DNA from: Novosphingobium lentum NBRC 107847
Lineage (GTDB): Bacteria; Pseudomonadota; Alphaproteobacteria; Sphingomonadales; Sphingomonadaceae
DNA: 64,000 nt
Reading direction: 5' to 3'
NCBI RefSeq assembly: GCF_001590965.1
Contig: NZ_BCTW01000016.1
Span: 1-64,000 of the forward strand
Shown here piece by piece: positions 29,101 to 38,000 of the stretch (the first letter of the stretch is position 1; each line of letters opens with the position of its first letter). The translations under genes and the position numbers were made by a program. The notes beneath the pieces were generated by a model. That model did no database searches, had not been told where the DNA came from, and was given only the letters and a program-made list of their open reading frames with translations.

Positions 29101-32100
29101 GGCATCGTCAATCCGAGCGTCACGCCCGGTGCGCAGTACAGCATCGGCCTTCGCTCGCTGGCCTCGGTCACCGCCGGGTCTCTCACCGCAAGGGCGGGCG
29201 CCGGTGTATCCACCCCCGGCGCGATTGCGGTCGGCGCCGTGCAAGCCGGCAACCTGTTCATCGCGCTGGGTGGTGGCAACATCACCACGGGCGCGATCAG
29301 GACCGGGCCGATCACCGCTCCATCGGGGCAGGTCTACATCGCCGACTTCTCGATGGAGGCGCTGGGCGGGCAGCTGACCCAGAACTTCAACCCGGCGCCG
29401 ATCCTGGCGGCGGTGCCGGTTCGTACCGGCGGTTCGCTCACCATCAATGGCCCGGTTTCGACCGGCTTTTTCCAGGCGGCTACGCTCGGCACGATCACCA
29501 CTACATCGATCGCCGGCCGTATCATGATGAACAGCGGCGGCTCGATCAGCGGAACCGTTTACACCGGCGTCTCTGTCAACCTGGTGTCCGACAATCTGAT
29601 CAACCTGGGCCAGGCTTCGGGCAACGCGGCGGTGGTCCTGACCAGCAAGTTCGGCGTCACCACCGGCAATCTGACGTCAAGCAATGGCGTGATGTTCGTG
29701 ACCGCAGGCCAGGGAGCCGTTTCCACCGGCAATCTGTTCGCGCGAAACCTCATGGTTATGGGCGCCAACACGAGCCTGTCGACCGGGACGATCACCAGTG
29801 GCGATCTCATCGTCGGTGATCACGGCAATGCCGCGCTTGGCAATATCTCCAGCACCTCACGCGTGCTCATCGCCGACCAATCCATGATCGGGCTGGGCGT
29901 GATCAGTCCTACCCAGTTTGACCCCAATCTGGTGTTCGCGGCCACGCCGATCGAATCGGCGGGCACGATCTCCACGGGCAGCATCACCGCCGCGCAGGAC
30001 GTGCAGGTCGCGGGTGGACTGGGCGTGACTCTCAACGGGCTGGTGCAGGCGGGCGATGATGTGACCATCCGCTCGTCGGGCAACATCCAGGCTGGCGACA
30101 TCACCTCGGGCATTCTCAACCCCACCACGGGGACGGGTGCAAGCCATACGATCGCACTGTTGGGCAGCGGCGGCACGATCGCCACGGGCAATCTTCAGGC
30201 GCTCGACAACATCGGGCTGGTCGGCCCGCAGACGATCACCACCGGCACGCTTTCGGGCCGCGACATGCTGATCCTGGGCGGCGGCAACGTGGCGCTCGGC
30301 GCGGTCAACGCCACAGCGCGCGTGCTGGTGGCCGATTATTCGATGGCGCCGCTCGGCGGCGCGTTCAACAGCAACTACGATCCCAACCTGGTGTTCGCGG
30401 CCACGCCGGTGCGTTCCGGCGGTTCGCTGACGGTCAACGGCCCGGTGGTGGTCGGCAACAATTTCGATGTGGCGACGGCGGGCAACATCACCACCGGCGC
30501 CGTCACCTCGAATGGGGTCATCAGATTCGACACCGGCGGCGCGGTACTTGGCACCAACTATTCTGGCGTGGCGGTACTGGTTTCGTCCGACGGGTCGATA
30601 TCGCTCGGCACGGTAAACGGTCCGGGCGCGGTCGTGCTGTCCGGTGCGCAGGGATTGACGGTCGGCAACGTCAGCTCGGCGGCAGGCTTCATGTTCCTGG
30701 TCTCTTCGCAAAGCTCGGTCACCACGGGCAACGTGTTTGCCAAAATGTTCGTCGCGACGGCCGCAGCGCAGTCGCTGACCACCGGGACGATCTCGGGCGG
30801 CGATCTGCTGATCACCGCGCATGGCAACAGCGCGGTCGGCGATCTCAGCAGCACCGGCCGCATATTGCTGTCCGACGCCTCGGCACTGGCCGCTGGATCG
30901 GTCCCGGGCGGCGGAACCAACGGCATCGGCTTCGACCCCAACCTGGTGTTCCAGGCCACGCCGATCGAATCGGCGGGCACGATCACGGCGGGCAACATCA
31001 CGTCCGCCGGTGACGTGCAGATCGCCGGTGGCGCGGGCGTTACGATCAACGGGCTGGTGCAGGCGGGCGACGATGTGAATGTCCGCTCGTCGGGCAACAT
31101 CCGGACCGCCGACATCACCTCGGGCATTCTCAACCCCACCACCGGGGTCAACGCGAGCCACACCATCGCGCTGCTCGATAGCGGCGGCACGATCACCGCC
31201 GGGAACCTGAAGGCACTCGACGATATCGGGCTGGTCGGTCCGCAGACGATCACCACCGGCACGCTGGCGGGCCGCGACATGCTGATTCTGGGCGGCGGCG
31301 ACATGGCATTCGGCGCGATCAACGCCACGTCGCGCGTGTTGATTGCCGATTACTCGATGGCGCCGTTGGGCGGCTCGTTCAACGGCAACTACGATCCCAA
31401 CCTGGTGTTCGCGGCCACGCCGGTCCGTTCGGCCGGTTCGCTGACCCTCAACGGGCCGGTTGTCACGGGCGACTTCTTCAAGGCGGCGACGACCGGCAAC
31501 ATCACCACCGGCACCATCACCGCCAACAGCCTGCTGTCGCTGGACACCGGCGGTTCGGTGCTGGGCACGAACTATTCCGGCTTCGTGGTCGACGTTCGTT
31601 CCGATCAATCGACCGCACTGGGCAACGTCAACAGCCCGGTGGCGATTGTTCTGCTCGGTACGCAAGGGCTGACGACCGGCGATATCACCGCGTCGCAAGG
31701 GTTCGCATTCCTGGTTTCGGGCCAGGGTTCGGTTTCCGCAGGCAATGTATTCGCGAAAACGTTCCTCGTAACCGGCGCTGGCCAGTCGCTCTCGACCGGA
31801 ACGATTTCGGGCGGCGACCTGCTGATCACCGCGCACGGCAACAGCAAAGTCGGCGATATCACCAGCACCGGGCGCGTGCTGCTGGCCGATACCTCGATGC
31901 TCAGTCTTGGTGCGGTCCCTGCCAACGGAACAACAGGCGCCAACTTCGATCCCAATCTGGTGCTGCAGGCCAACCCGGTCGAATCCGCAGGCACGATCAC
32001 GGCCGGAAAGATCACGGCGCCGGGTAACGTGCAGATCGCGGGCGGCGCGGGCGTCACCCTCACCGGATTGTTGCAGGCGGGCGATAATGTGAATGTCCGC

Positions 32101-35088
32101 TCGTCGGGCAACATCAAGACCACCGACATCACGGCCGGCATCGTCAACCCCACGACCGGGGCCAATGCCAAGCACAGCATCGTGCTGCTCGACAGCGGTG
32201 GCACGATCGCGACAGGCAACCTCCAGGCGCTCGACGATATCGGACTGGTCGGGCCGCAGACGATCACCACCGGCACGCTGGCGGGCCGCGACATGCTGAT
32301 CCTGGGCGGCGGCAACATCGCGCTGGGCGCAATCACCGCCACCGCGCGCGTGCTGCTGGCGGACTATTCGATGGCGCCGCTGGGTGGTTCGTTCAACGGC
32401 AACTACGATCCCAACCTGGTGTTCGCGGCAACGCCGGTCCGCACGGCGGGCGCGATCGGCCTGAGCGGGCCGGTCAATGTGCAGAGCTTCTCCGCCGCCA
32501 CCGCGCAGTCGTTCACCTCGGGCGCGATCACTTCGGCCTCGCTGCTGTCGATCGACAGCGGCGGCGCGCTGGCCACCGGCAACCTTTCGGCGGCGACGCT
32601 GTCGCTCAACGGCGGGCTGACCATCGCGGTCGGGCAGGTATCGAGCAGCGTGTCGGGAATGATGCGTGCAACCGGGGCGATCACCACCGCCGGTATCCTG
32701 GGCACCGGCGATTTCCTCGTCGCGACCGGCACCGACCTGCTGCTGGGCGACATCACCCAGCAGGGCGCGCTGACACTGTCGGGCGCCAAAGTGACCACGG
32801 GCACGCTGTCCACCGGCGGCAACCTTTCGGTCAGCGCCACCGGCGATCTGTCCAGCACGGGTGCGACGTCGCAAGGTACGCTGGCGCTGACGGCGACCGG
32901 GGCGCTGAGCACCGGCGCGGTCCAGGCCGCCAGCAACATCACGCTCCGCAGTGGCAACGGCGCCACGCTCACCGCAGGCGCGATTTCGTCCGGCAACGGC
33001 ACGATTGCGGTCAGTGGTGGCGGCGCGGTCAACCTGCAGAAGCTCACGGCGAATGGCAACATCACCGCGTCCAGCGGCACGTCGCTGACCGTGGGATCGG
33101 TCGGCAACGTTGCGGGCAGCATTGTCCTGTCCACGTCTGGCGACCTCACCACCGCCAACGTGTCGAGCGTTCAGGGGCCCATAAACTTGCAGGCGGGCGG
33201 CGCGATCAGTGCCGCTGCCATCAACGGCGGCGGACCGGTCTCGATCTTCTCGAGCAGTTCGATCACCGCGGGCAACGTCACCTCGGGCCAGTATGTGCTG
33301 GGAGAGGCTCGCAACAACGCCGTCTTCGGCAACATTTCCGCCAATGGCACCAACGGCTCGGTCCAGTTCAGTGCCGACACGGGTTCGCTGGTGACGGGCA
33401 ATGTGAACGCAGTGGCCAATGTGGCGCTGTTCGGCGGCACCTCGGTCTCGCTCGGCAACGTGCGCGGGCGTGACCTGCTGTTGCTCGGCGGCACCAACGT
33501 GAACACCGGCAACCTCTTGGCCGGGATCGTGATTGATCCGGCCACCAACCAGGTCACCAATGCCACCGGCAGGATACTCATCGGCAATTCCTCGTCGGGC
33601 CCGTTGGGCGGCAAGTTCCTGACCTACAACTACAATGCCGTGTTCGGCGCGCCGGTCCGCGTCGCGGGCAGCGTGACCACCGGGCCGGTGGTTCTGGCCG
33701 GCCGGTTCACGTCGTATTCGCAAGGCGCGATGACCGGCAACCGCATCAGCGCTTTCGGCTCGGTCGAGGTCGAATCGGGCGCGTTGGTGACCGTGGCGCA
33801 GCAATGGAGCGCGCCGGCGATCACCATTCGGTCGAACGACATCGATATCCGGCCGGCAGGCGTCAGCCAGACTGGTCTAGCGACCCTCGCCGGGCTCAAC
33901 GCCGGCAAGATGGGTACGATCGCGCTGATCTCGCTCAATCCCACGCAGGCGCTGATCGGCGATGGGCTGACCGGCACGGGCTATGCGCTCAGCCAGGCCG
34001 AATGGAGCCTGATCAACAGCGGTTCGCTGACCATCGGCGCGATCGACAACCCCGAACAGGCGATCGACCTCCAGATCGGCACGCTGGCGATCACCGGGCC
34101 GCAATCGGGCAGCACGATCGACAATCCCAACGGATCGGTAGTGTTCGCCACGGGTAACCCATCGACGCTGCAGGCTGGCGGGGGCATCCGCATTGTCGGC
34201 AATGTCAGCGCCAAGGGCTTCCTGCCGACCAACACGCTGGAATTCGACACCGGCACGTTCGAACTCGACGCTTCGACCGGCTCGCTGTCGATCACCGATA
34301 CCAGCGGCGCGCTGGCGGGCCTGATCAGCATCAGCGCCAGCCATATCCACGTGGCGTCGGGCACGATCCTCGACAAGCTTGCCACCGATCCGTTCTATGT
34401 CGGGCATGCCGCCGATCTCAATGCGCCGGCGGCGGTGCAGCGGCCAGACGGCGTACTCAACGCATTGGGGATAGAGCTGAACCCCGACTCCACGCTGTAT
34501 ATCCAGAACACCGGTACCGCAGCGATCCCGGCGGGCTTCCTGACCACGCTCGACGCCAGCGACATCAGCACCCCGGCCACGAACAACCCGACGCAAGGCG
34601 GGCAGACGCAACCCGCATTGTCGGTCATCATCAACGGTCAGATCGTCACGCCCACCGGGACGGTGACCGGAACCAGCGTGTTCGATCTGGTCAAGGCCGA
34701 TCCCACGATCGACCTGACGGGCGTGACTTCGGACAGCACGCTCAACGGCTGCTCGTTCAACACAGGCTGCATGTCGGCCGCATCGGTGGTGCCCGATCTG
34801 GCGAGCCAGGTCACGACGCTGTCGACCAACTCGCTGGCCGATGCGCCGGTGTTCGTGGATACGCCAAGCCAGACCGACGATCCGGCCGCGTCCGATGACA
34901 AGACCGAAGAAGAGAAGAAGGCGGCCAGTGCCGCCGCCGCCGAAGAAGGGCCGATCGCTCCGCCCGCACCGCTGATCGACACCCGGCCGCTCAATCCGCC
35001 GGTCAAGGTCGAGGAACCGGTCGCAGGCAGCGGCAACCCGGCGCTGATCGGCGCCTTCGAACCCGCAACGCAGGGAGAGCTGCAGTGA
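23128..35088 (+). CDS. Giant TpsA exoprotein, filamentous-haemagglutinin-like beta-helix protein
   Basis: 3986 residues. Order: a signal peptide (to about residue 35, GTAQAQ); a TPS domain (about 36-250) with VINWSTNDSAI and GTVLFYSPAGILIGANAVF, the NPNGI motif being SPAGI here; a Gly/Thr-rich region (about 450-1270) full of GGAGG-like repeats; then beta-helix modules with the recurring motif GRVLLADYSMAPLGG...DPNLVFAATPVR. At least ten copies of that motif occur, the central ones in 338-residue tandem units. The C-terminus has a Cys pair (NGCSFNTGCM), an acidic/Ala-rich stretch (KTEEEKKAASAAAAEE) and a Pro-rich tail ending SGNPALIGAFEP. No RGD, toxin or pretoxin domain is seen. The RBS GGAGGA overlaps the end of tpsB. 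The likely role is a surface fibre in adhesion or biofilm, which is inference. Confidence 0.9.
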   Translation: MRATRNRSHRELAITSTLAIAAALVAGVGTAQAQSFQGTGSIVAGNASIVAGGSTTTITLQSPTAVINWSTNDSAIANGVPIAFQAANTTATFRNAVGAVSDFAVLNRILPTDPTRPIQFDGHVVSQLQAAAGGPVTSGGTVLFYSPAGILIGANAVFDVGNLGLTASDVVFDPTSGDFLPGGTATFLPANAGSVVQIAGAAHINATNAGSYVAVVAPSITQSGSINVNGSAALVAADAATITFSPDGLFNIQATSGTSAANQVLTSNGSITGAAGNSGTGANHRIYMVAVPKNQAITMLIANGSTLGFDVAAAADVVGNAIVLSGGLDIAGGDAVTTGPSIGAGTGQAGIFIQGVTATSALTASATGFDLLGVSGGTIANFSSNLTLQGATSPGNGATAYISLNGTGSGVNINGNLTLTTLDQNVVAPLSVIQAPTLSTIDVANAAVLNVAGATTVAYNVSNLVQGAAATGGSARIFVSSGATAQFGGAVSVFANTFTASAAAGTSGDATGGIAAIATSDAAITIGGATTVTADAFSGNSQFSGDAGSGNATGGTVNLTTFGNSSSIQFNGTVNTSASGTAGQASGAGTVGTATGGDAVVTANGGTNSGISFSSTLQALAQGTGGAGTSGISGTATGGNATLNAFGTSTVSVTGGTTLDSSAMGAAAFGSSGSAGAAVAGHTNVNANSGGVIQLSGTTQLTSNAFGGAIDATNTAGGSATAGVVAVTSSGSTSNIVINNGINASANAVGGGGSGCLACTSDGGAALGGTVTLFSTGSGGAISVAGATALAASAVGGNASSTNGAIATGGSVQGIADTDSALTFGGQVTVVATGEGGDQTGNLAGGLGTGGFVQFVSHLGGSLQVNAGITASSQGLGGTGFGTGASGGGGTGGTARLFSDGGTIGTTSDVSLNANGLGGVGDLASGAGNGGAGIGGTAELRVNSPTLNGNNGLIAIGGTTTLLSDATGGAGAIAGSGTGGQSILFTRFGRIQSAQALLSSKGVGGQGVSGSDGGTGTGGTVDIFSLNSLAGAGSITIGNTSAVAEGVGGIGGDGATPGQNGGNGGLGTGGIIAVAASAGNGTLSITNLSADARGIGQRGGNGGASSTGQAGKGGIGGAAAGGNIQIGTISDIDTGAVNTGSGSYTTIFAFSDATGGAGGAGGSGAGGGIDGNGGDGGLATAGAATLLVRGAPVTLTGASTFSGSAQGGSGGSGGTSGVAGVGGNAIADGNSGAGLLATNRFNVPSQRGSLSASNLTFTSSIVGGAGSTAGVGTLTAQQLFLTLTNADVSATSIGFAGSANVIGATALASPIAVTGGNLNLTGNLSFVTPGDVSLTLDSGNINLDTAVINGRNFVLGSAPVTTGTLHAASSLQLFTNSDIVAYANIDTPFSQGFTVPGRLQLGNVTSGGSVTAQAIGGDITLGAINATGVNLTAGNFIAVGPIAAPTDVVMAANAGITTGPILAGGKIDLTAGTLLTANGSLDAGDKVSLKSLGGAVTIGNASAGIVNPSSDPAAKYNISIQSAGSITAGTLNALHDIGLVTPGNVDVFSLTGRDIGVLATGSSTVGSLNPNGRVLFADSSMAALGFTSSGFDPNPIFAAAPVRGTGAIFINNPVSGGTSFAAATSGAFTVALAGISVGDITGTGPISIDAGSVTAGNLSGTSVTVHGDTALSVGNVNSNGAASLSSGGALLSGYILANGQVDVSAAATLTATAVVSLGGPITVASGSDMNLSGLSAPQAITATSGGTLTVTGGLDPVFGNLQVGANGAITLTATGNILLPNVQADPTQFGLPPSFNPITITSSQGSVTAGLIQTLGDVVLAAKTTLTAASMTGRDLLGLGSGAISFGAINNTGRVLLADYGMLASGQAAGVFDPNAVFAATPVRTTGPIAIAGAINASQFSAASGGTFMSQAITSSGTLAIDSGAAVNTGALSGATGVNVTATGDVLTLGISSGEVLKVTSAGAITTGALQAGDTVEISGTGAVNVANVSAGIVNPSVTPGAQYSIGLRSLASVTAGSLTARAGAGVSTPGAIAVGAVQAGNLFIALGGGNITTGAIRTGPITAPSGQVYIADFSMEALGGQLTQNFNPAPILAAVPVRTGGSLTINGPVSTGFFQAATLGTITTTSIAGRIMMNSGGSISGTVYTGVSVNLVSDNLINLGQASGNAAVVLTSKFGVTTGNLTSSNGVMFVTAGQGAVSTGNLFARNLMVMGANTSLSTGTITSGDLIVGDHGNAALGNISSTSRVLIADQSMIGLGVISPTQFDPNLVFAATPIESAGTISTGSITAAQDVQVAGGLGVTLNGLVQAGDDVTIRSSGNIQAGDITSGILNPTTGTGASHTIALLGSGGTIATGNLQALDNIGLVGPQTITTGTLSGRDMLILGGGNVALGAVNATARVLVADYSMAPLGGAFNSNYDPNLVFAATPVRSGGSLTVNGPVVVGNNFDVATAGNITTGAVTSNGVIRFDTGGAVLGTNYSGVAVLVSSDGSISLGTVNGPGAVVLSGAQGLTVGNVSSAAGFMFLVSSQSSVTTGNVFAKMFVATAAAQSLTTGTISGGDLLITAHGNSAVGDLSSTGRILLSDASALAAGSVPGGGTNGIGFDPNLVFQATPIESAGTITAGNITSAGDVQIAGGAGVTINGLVQAGDDVNVRSSGNIRTADITSGILNPTTGVNASHTIALLDSGGTITAGNLKALDDIGLVGPQTITTGTLAGRDMLILGGGDMAFGAINATSRVLIADYSMAPLGGSFNGNYDPNLVFAATPVRSAGSLTLNGPVVTGDFFKAATTGNITTGTITANSLLSLDTGGSVLGTNYSGFVVDVRSDQSTALGNVNSPVAIVLLGTQGLTTGDITASQGFAFLVSGQGSVSAGNVFAKTFLVTGAGQSLSTGTISGGDLLITAHGNSKVGDITSTGRVLLADTSMLSLGAVPANGTTGANFDPNLVLQANPVESAGTITAGKITAPGNVQIAGGAGVTLTGLLQAGDNVNVRSSGNIKTTDITAGIVNPTTGANAKHSIVLLDSGGTIATGNLQALDDIGLVGPQTITTGTLAGRDMLILGGGNIALGAITATARVLLADYSMAPLGGSFNGNYDPNLVFAATPVRTAGAIGLSGPVNVQSFSAATAQSFTSGAITSASLLSIDSGGALATGNLSAATLSLNGGLTIAVGQVSSSVSGMMRATGAITTAGILGTGDFLVATGTDLLLGDITQQGALTLSGAKVTTGTLSTGGNLSVSATGDLSSTGATSQGTLALTATGALSTGAVQAASNITLRSGNGATLTAGAISSGNGTIAVSGGGAVNLQKLTANGNITASSGTSLTVGSVGNVAGSIVLSTSGDLTTANVSSVQGPINLQAGGAISAAAINGGGPVSIFSSSSITAGNVTSGQYVLGEARNNAVFGNISANGTNGSVQFSADTGSLVTGNVNAVANVALFGGTSVSLGNVRGRDLLLLGGTNVNTGNLLAGIVIDPATNQVTNATGRILIGNSSSGPLGGKFLTYNYNAVFGAPVRVAGSVTTGPVVLAGRFTSYSQGAMTGNRISAFGSVEVESGALVTVAQQWSAPAITIRSNDIDIRPAGVSQTGLATLAGLNAGKMGTIALISLNPTQALIGDGLTGTGYALSQAEWSLINSGSLTIGAIDNPEQAIDLQIGTLAITGPQSGSTIDNPNGSVVFATGNPSTLQAGGGIRIVGNVSAKGFLPTNTLEFDTGTFELDASTGSLSITDTSGALAGLISISASHIHVASGTILDKLATDPFYVGHAADLNAPAAVQRPDGVLNALGIELNPDSTLYIQNTGTAAIPAGFLTTLDASDISTPATNNPTQGGQTQPALSVIINGQIVTPTGTVTGTSVFDLVKADPTIDLTGVTSDSTLNGCSFNTGCMSAASVVPDLASQVTTLSTNSLADAPVFVDTPSQTDDPAASDDKTEEEKKAASAAAAEEGPIAPPAPLIDTRPLNPPVKVEEPVAGSGNPALIGAFEPATQGELQ
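29110..30117 (+). repeat. TpsA tandem repeat unit 1 (diverged, 336 codons)
   Basis: Starts at the codons for NPSVTPGAQYSIGL and ends at GDITSGIL. It aligns along its length with the next two units: IADFSMEALGG, then VVLTSKFGVTTGNL, then FDPNLVFAATPIESAGT. It is clearly more diverged than units 2 and 3 and two codons shorter. Confidence 0.75.
30118..31131 (+). repeat. TpsA tandem repeat unit 2 (338 codons)
   Basis: Begins NPTTGTGASHTIALL and ends ADITSGIL. It is exactly 1014 bases, the same length as unit 3, with long runs of identical DNA shared between the two, for example around the IGLVGPQTITTGTL codons. It contains two sub-modules, each with one ADxSM...DPNLVF motif. Confidence 0.85.
31132..32145 (+). 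repeat. TpsA tandem repeat unit 3 (338 codons)
   Basis: Begins NPTTGVNASHTIALL and ends TDITAGIV. It is exactly 1014 bases and in the same phase as unit 2. DNA similarity to units 2 and 4 is highest around GRDMLILGGG and NYDPNLVFAATPVR, indicating recent duplication or gene conversion. Confidence 0.85.
32146..32450 (+). repeat. TpsA partial repeat unit 4
   Basis: Begins NPTTGANAKHSIVLL. It follows units 2 and 3 through GRDMLILGGGNIALG and YSMAPLGGSFNGNYDPNLVF to FAATPVR, then diverges into different beta-helix sequence. It corresponds to the first third of a full unit. Confidence 0.8.
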
Positions 35089-38000
35089 TCCGCCGGCTTC
35101 ACAAGACCAACTCGCGTTTCGGCGCCACCCTGTCGGCGCTGTCGCTGGCCGCCGCGATGGCGACGATCCCGGCGCCCGCGATGGCGCAGGGTCTGCCGCT
35201 GTCAGTGCGCAACAGTTTCAGGGTGGGCACCTCGGGGGTGACCTGCACCGCGCAGAACGCGCCGGGCGATGTGCGCCTCAAGGGCATGTTCGATCGCGCC
35301 TATCGCCTCAGCTGTCGTGACGCGGCGGGCGCTGTGGGAACACTCGTCGCGGTGCGCCACGATCTGGCCATCGGTGACGAAACATCCGCCATTCCCGGTG
35401 CCGTGCTGAAGTGCGGCGAAGCCGCCTCGACCGACATCGAAGGCTTGGGCAGCGTCGGCAGCGTCACCTGCCACGATGGCAAAGGCGGGGTCGATTATCG
35501 CCGCTATGCCACGCGCCGGGGCAGCGTGAGCTACCTCGTGGAAGGGCTGGCGGGCTACGATCCAGCGCTGCGCATCGCGCTGGCCAGCATCGTCAACGAC
35601 CGGCCGATGCCGGGCGAAGTCAAGGTCGCCAGCACCGAAGTGAGCGATCCTGCGGCGTTCGCGCGCGTGCAGGCCGGCCAGCTTGACCGCATCGATGCGC
35701 GTGACGAGGGCTATATTCGCAACAACGGCGGGCGGTTTGCAGAATCGTCCGAATTCTTCGAATCGCTGGCCTCGCGCGATCGCGACACCGGACAGGGCCT
35801 GGCCGAAGCACTGGCCAACCAGGGGTTGCAGCAGTCCAATCTCGGCAACTTCGGCGCGGCCGACCGCCTGTTCGCCAGCAGCAACGCCGCGCTGGCGCGC
35901 AGCGACGGTGTTACCCAGCGGCTGCTGCGCAACTACCGCGCGATCAACGAGTTGAACCAGCAGAAACCCGGCGCGGCGCTGACCGTGCTGGCCGCCAAAG
36001 TCGTTTCGGTCGACGAGGAGTTCGACCAGGCGAAGCTGCGCGAAGGCTACATCAACATGCCGCTCGCCGAACAGATCAACCGCGAGAACATGTCGATCCA
36101 GCGACTGGGCGGCATCGATCCCGGGCTGACCGCGTCAGAACGCGCCGACGTGCTCGATGCGCAGGCCGAAGCGCTCTCGGCCACGGCCAAGCGCCTTCAG
36201 GGCCATTTTGCCGAGGCCACCGCGCAGTTCCACAGCGCCGCCAAGAACCTTGACGCCGTGCGCGGCGGGCGGGTGGCGTCGGCGGGATGGCTCCGTGCCG
36301 AAATCGAGATGGAGCTGGCGCTGCTGGCCGAAGCGCAGGGCCAGCACGGCGATGCCGGCGGCTCGTTCGATCGTGCGATCACCCTGATCTCGCTGTCGTA
36401 CCCGCAATCGCCCGCGCTGCTTTCGGCACAGGCGCGCAAGGCCGCGTTCATGGGGCGCCGCGGCGACGCAGCGGGCGCGAAGGCGCTGTTCGCCAAAGTG
36501 GTGGAAGACAGCGTCACCGTGCCCGACAGCGGCACCACGTTGCGCGAATTGATGGAACCCTATTTCGCGCTGCTTTCGACCAATGGCACCGAAGACAATG
36601 CCAAGGCGATGTTCGCCGCATCGCAAGTGCTGCAGCGCCCGGGCGTGGCGCAGACGCAAGCTGTGCTGGCGCGCGAGCTGTCGGGCGGCAATGACGAGGC
36701 TGCGGCGCTGTTCCGCCTGTCGGTCGGTCGCAGCCGCGAAATCGTGCGCGGGGAGGGCGAGATCACCCGCCTTTCCGCCATCGCGGCACCCACCCCGCAG
36801 GAAATCGAAAACCTGCGCCTTGCGCGCGACAACCTGGCTACGTTGCAGCGCGAGCAGACCGAACTGGTCAGCAAGCTGGCGGCGTTCCCGCGCTACAACG
36901 TGCTCTCGCCGCAGCGCGTCGGTCTGGACGAATTGCAGGGCGCGCTGCGCGACGGCGAGGCTTATTACAAGCTGATGAACGTCGGCGGGCAGTTCTATGC
37001 GATGTTCGCCACTGCCAAGGACGCGAAAGTGTTCAAGGTCGGGCTCACCCAGGCGCAACTGACCGAACAGGTACAGGTCATCCGCGACAGCGTGGTGAAA
37101 GTCGAAAACGGCCGCGAGGTGAACTATCCATTCGATCTCGACAAGTCGCGCGCGCTGTATCTTGAACTGTTCGGCCCGGTCGATCAGCAGATCGCGGGCG
37201 TCCACCACCTGATCTTCGAACCCGATGGCGGCATGCTCCAGCTTCCGCCGGCGGTGCTGGTGACGTCGGACAAGGGCATCATCGCTTACAAAAAGCGCAC
37301 GGTCGCGCTCGATTCGGACGCGTTCGACTTTACCGGGGTCGACTGGCTCGGGCGCGGACGCGAAATCTCGATCGCGGTGAGCCCGCGCGGGTTCCTCGAC
37401 ATCCGCAAGCTGGCACCGTCGCACGCACCGCGCAATTACCTGGGACTGGGGCACAACGCCGTGCCGCGCTTTCGTCCGATCACCGCCGTGGCCGATGAAT
37501 GCGACTGGCCGCTGACGACATGGCAGAACCCGATTTCGGCCGACGAGCTGATCTTCGCGCGCGACAAGCTTTCGGCAGGCGGCAGCGCGGTGAAAACCGA
37601 TGCGGCGTTTTCCGATTCGGCGCTGCTGGGCAATACCGAACTCGACCAGTACCGCGTGATCCACTTCGCCACGCACGGCCTCGTCACCGCGCCGCGCCCC
37701 GATTGCCCGGCGCGCCCGGCGCTGGTCACCAGCTTTGGCGACAGCGGTTCGGACGGACTGCTCAGCTTCCGCGAAATCTTCGACCTCAAGCTCGATGCCG
37801 ACCTCGTCATCCTGTCGGCTTGCGACACCGCCGGCATGGCGACCGTCGGCGCCAGCCGCGAGGCGGGCGTGACCAGCGGCGGCAACTATGCCCTCGACGG
37901 GCTGGTGCGCGCATTTGTGGGGGCAGGCGCGCGCTCGGTGATCGCCAGCCACTGGCCGGTGCCCGATGACTTCAACGCCACCAAGCGGCTGATCGGCGGA

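Noticed and set aside
29110..32450. Possible CRISPR array, because of regularly spaced repeats
   Set aside because: The repeats are about 1 kb coding units in phase with the reading frame, not short repeats with unique spacers, and no cas genes are present.
29857..33804. Antisense open frame of about 1315 codons opposite the TpsA repeats
   Set aside because: It mirrors the codon pattern and tandem repeats of TpsA, is rich in Arg/Asp/His runs with no domain, and has no start signal. It is a shadow of strong GC codon bias.
23128..35088. CdiA-type contact-dependent toxin
   Set aside because: There is no pretoxin motif, toxin-like C-terminus or small immunity gene. The downstream gene is an exported protease, not a cytoplasmic immunity protein.
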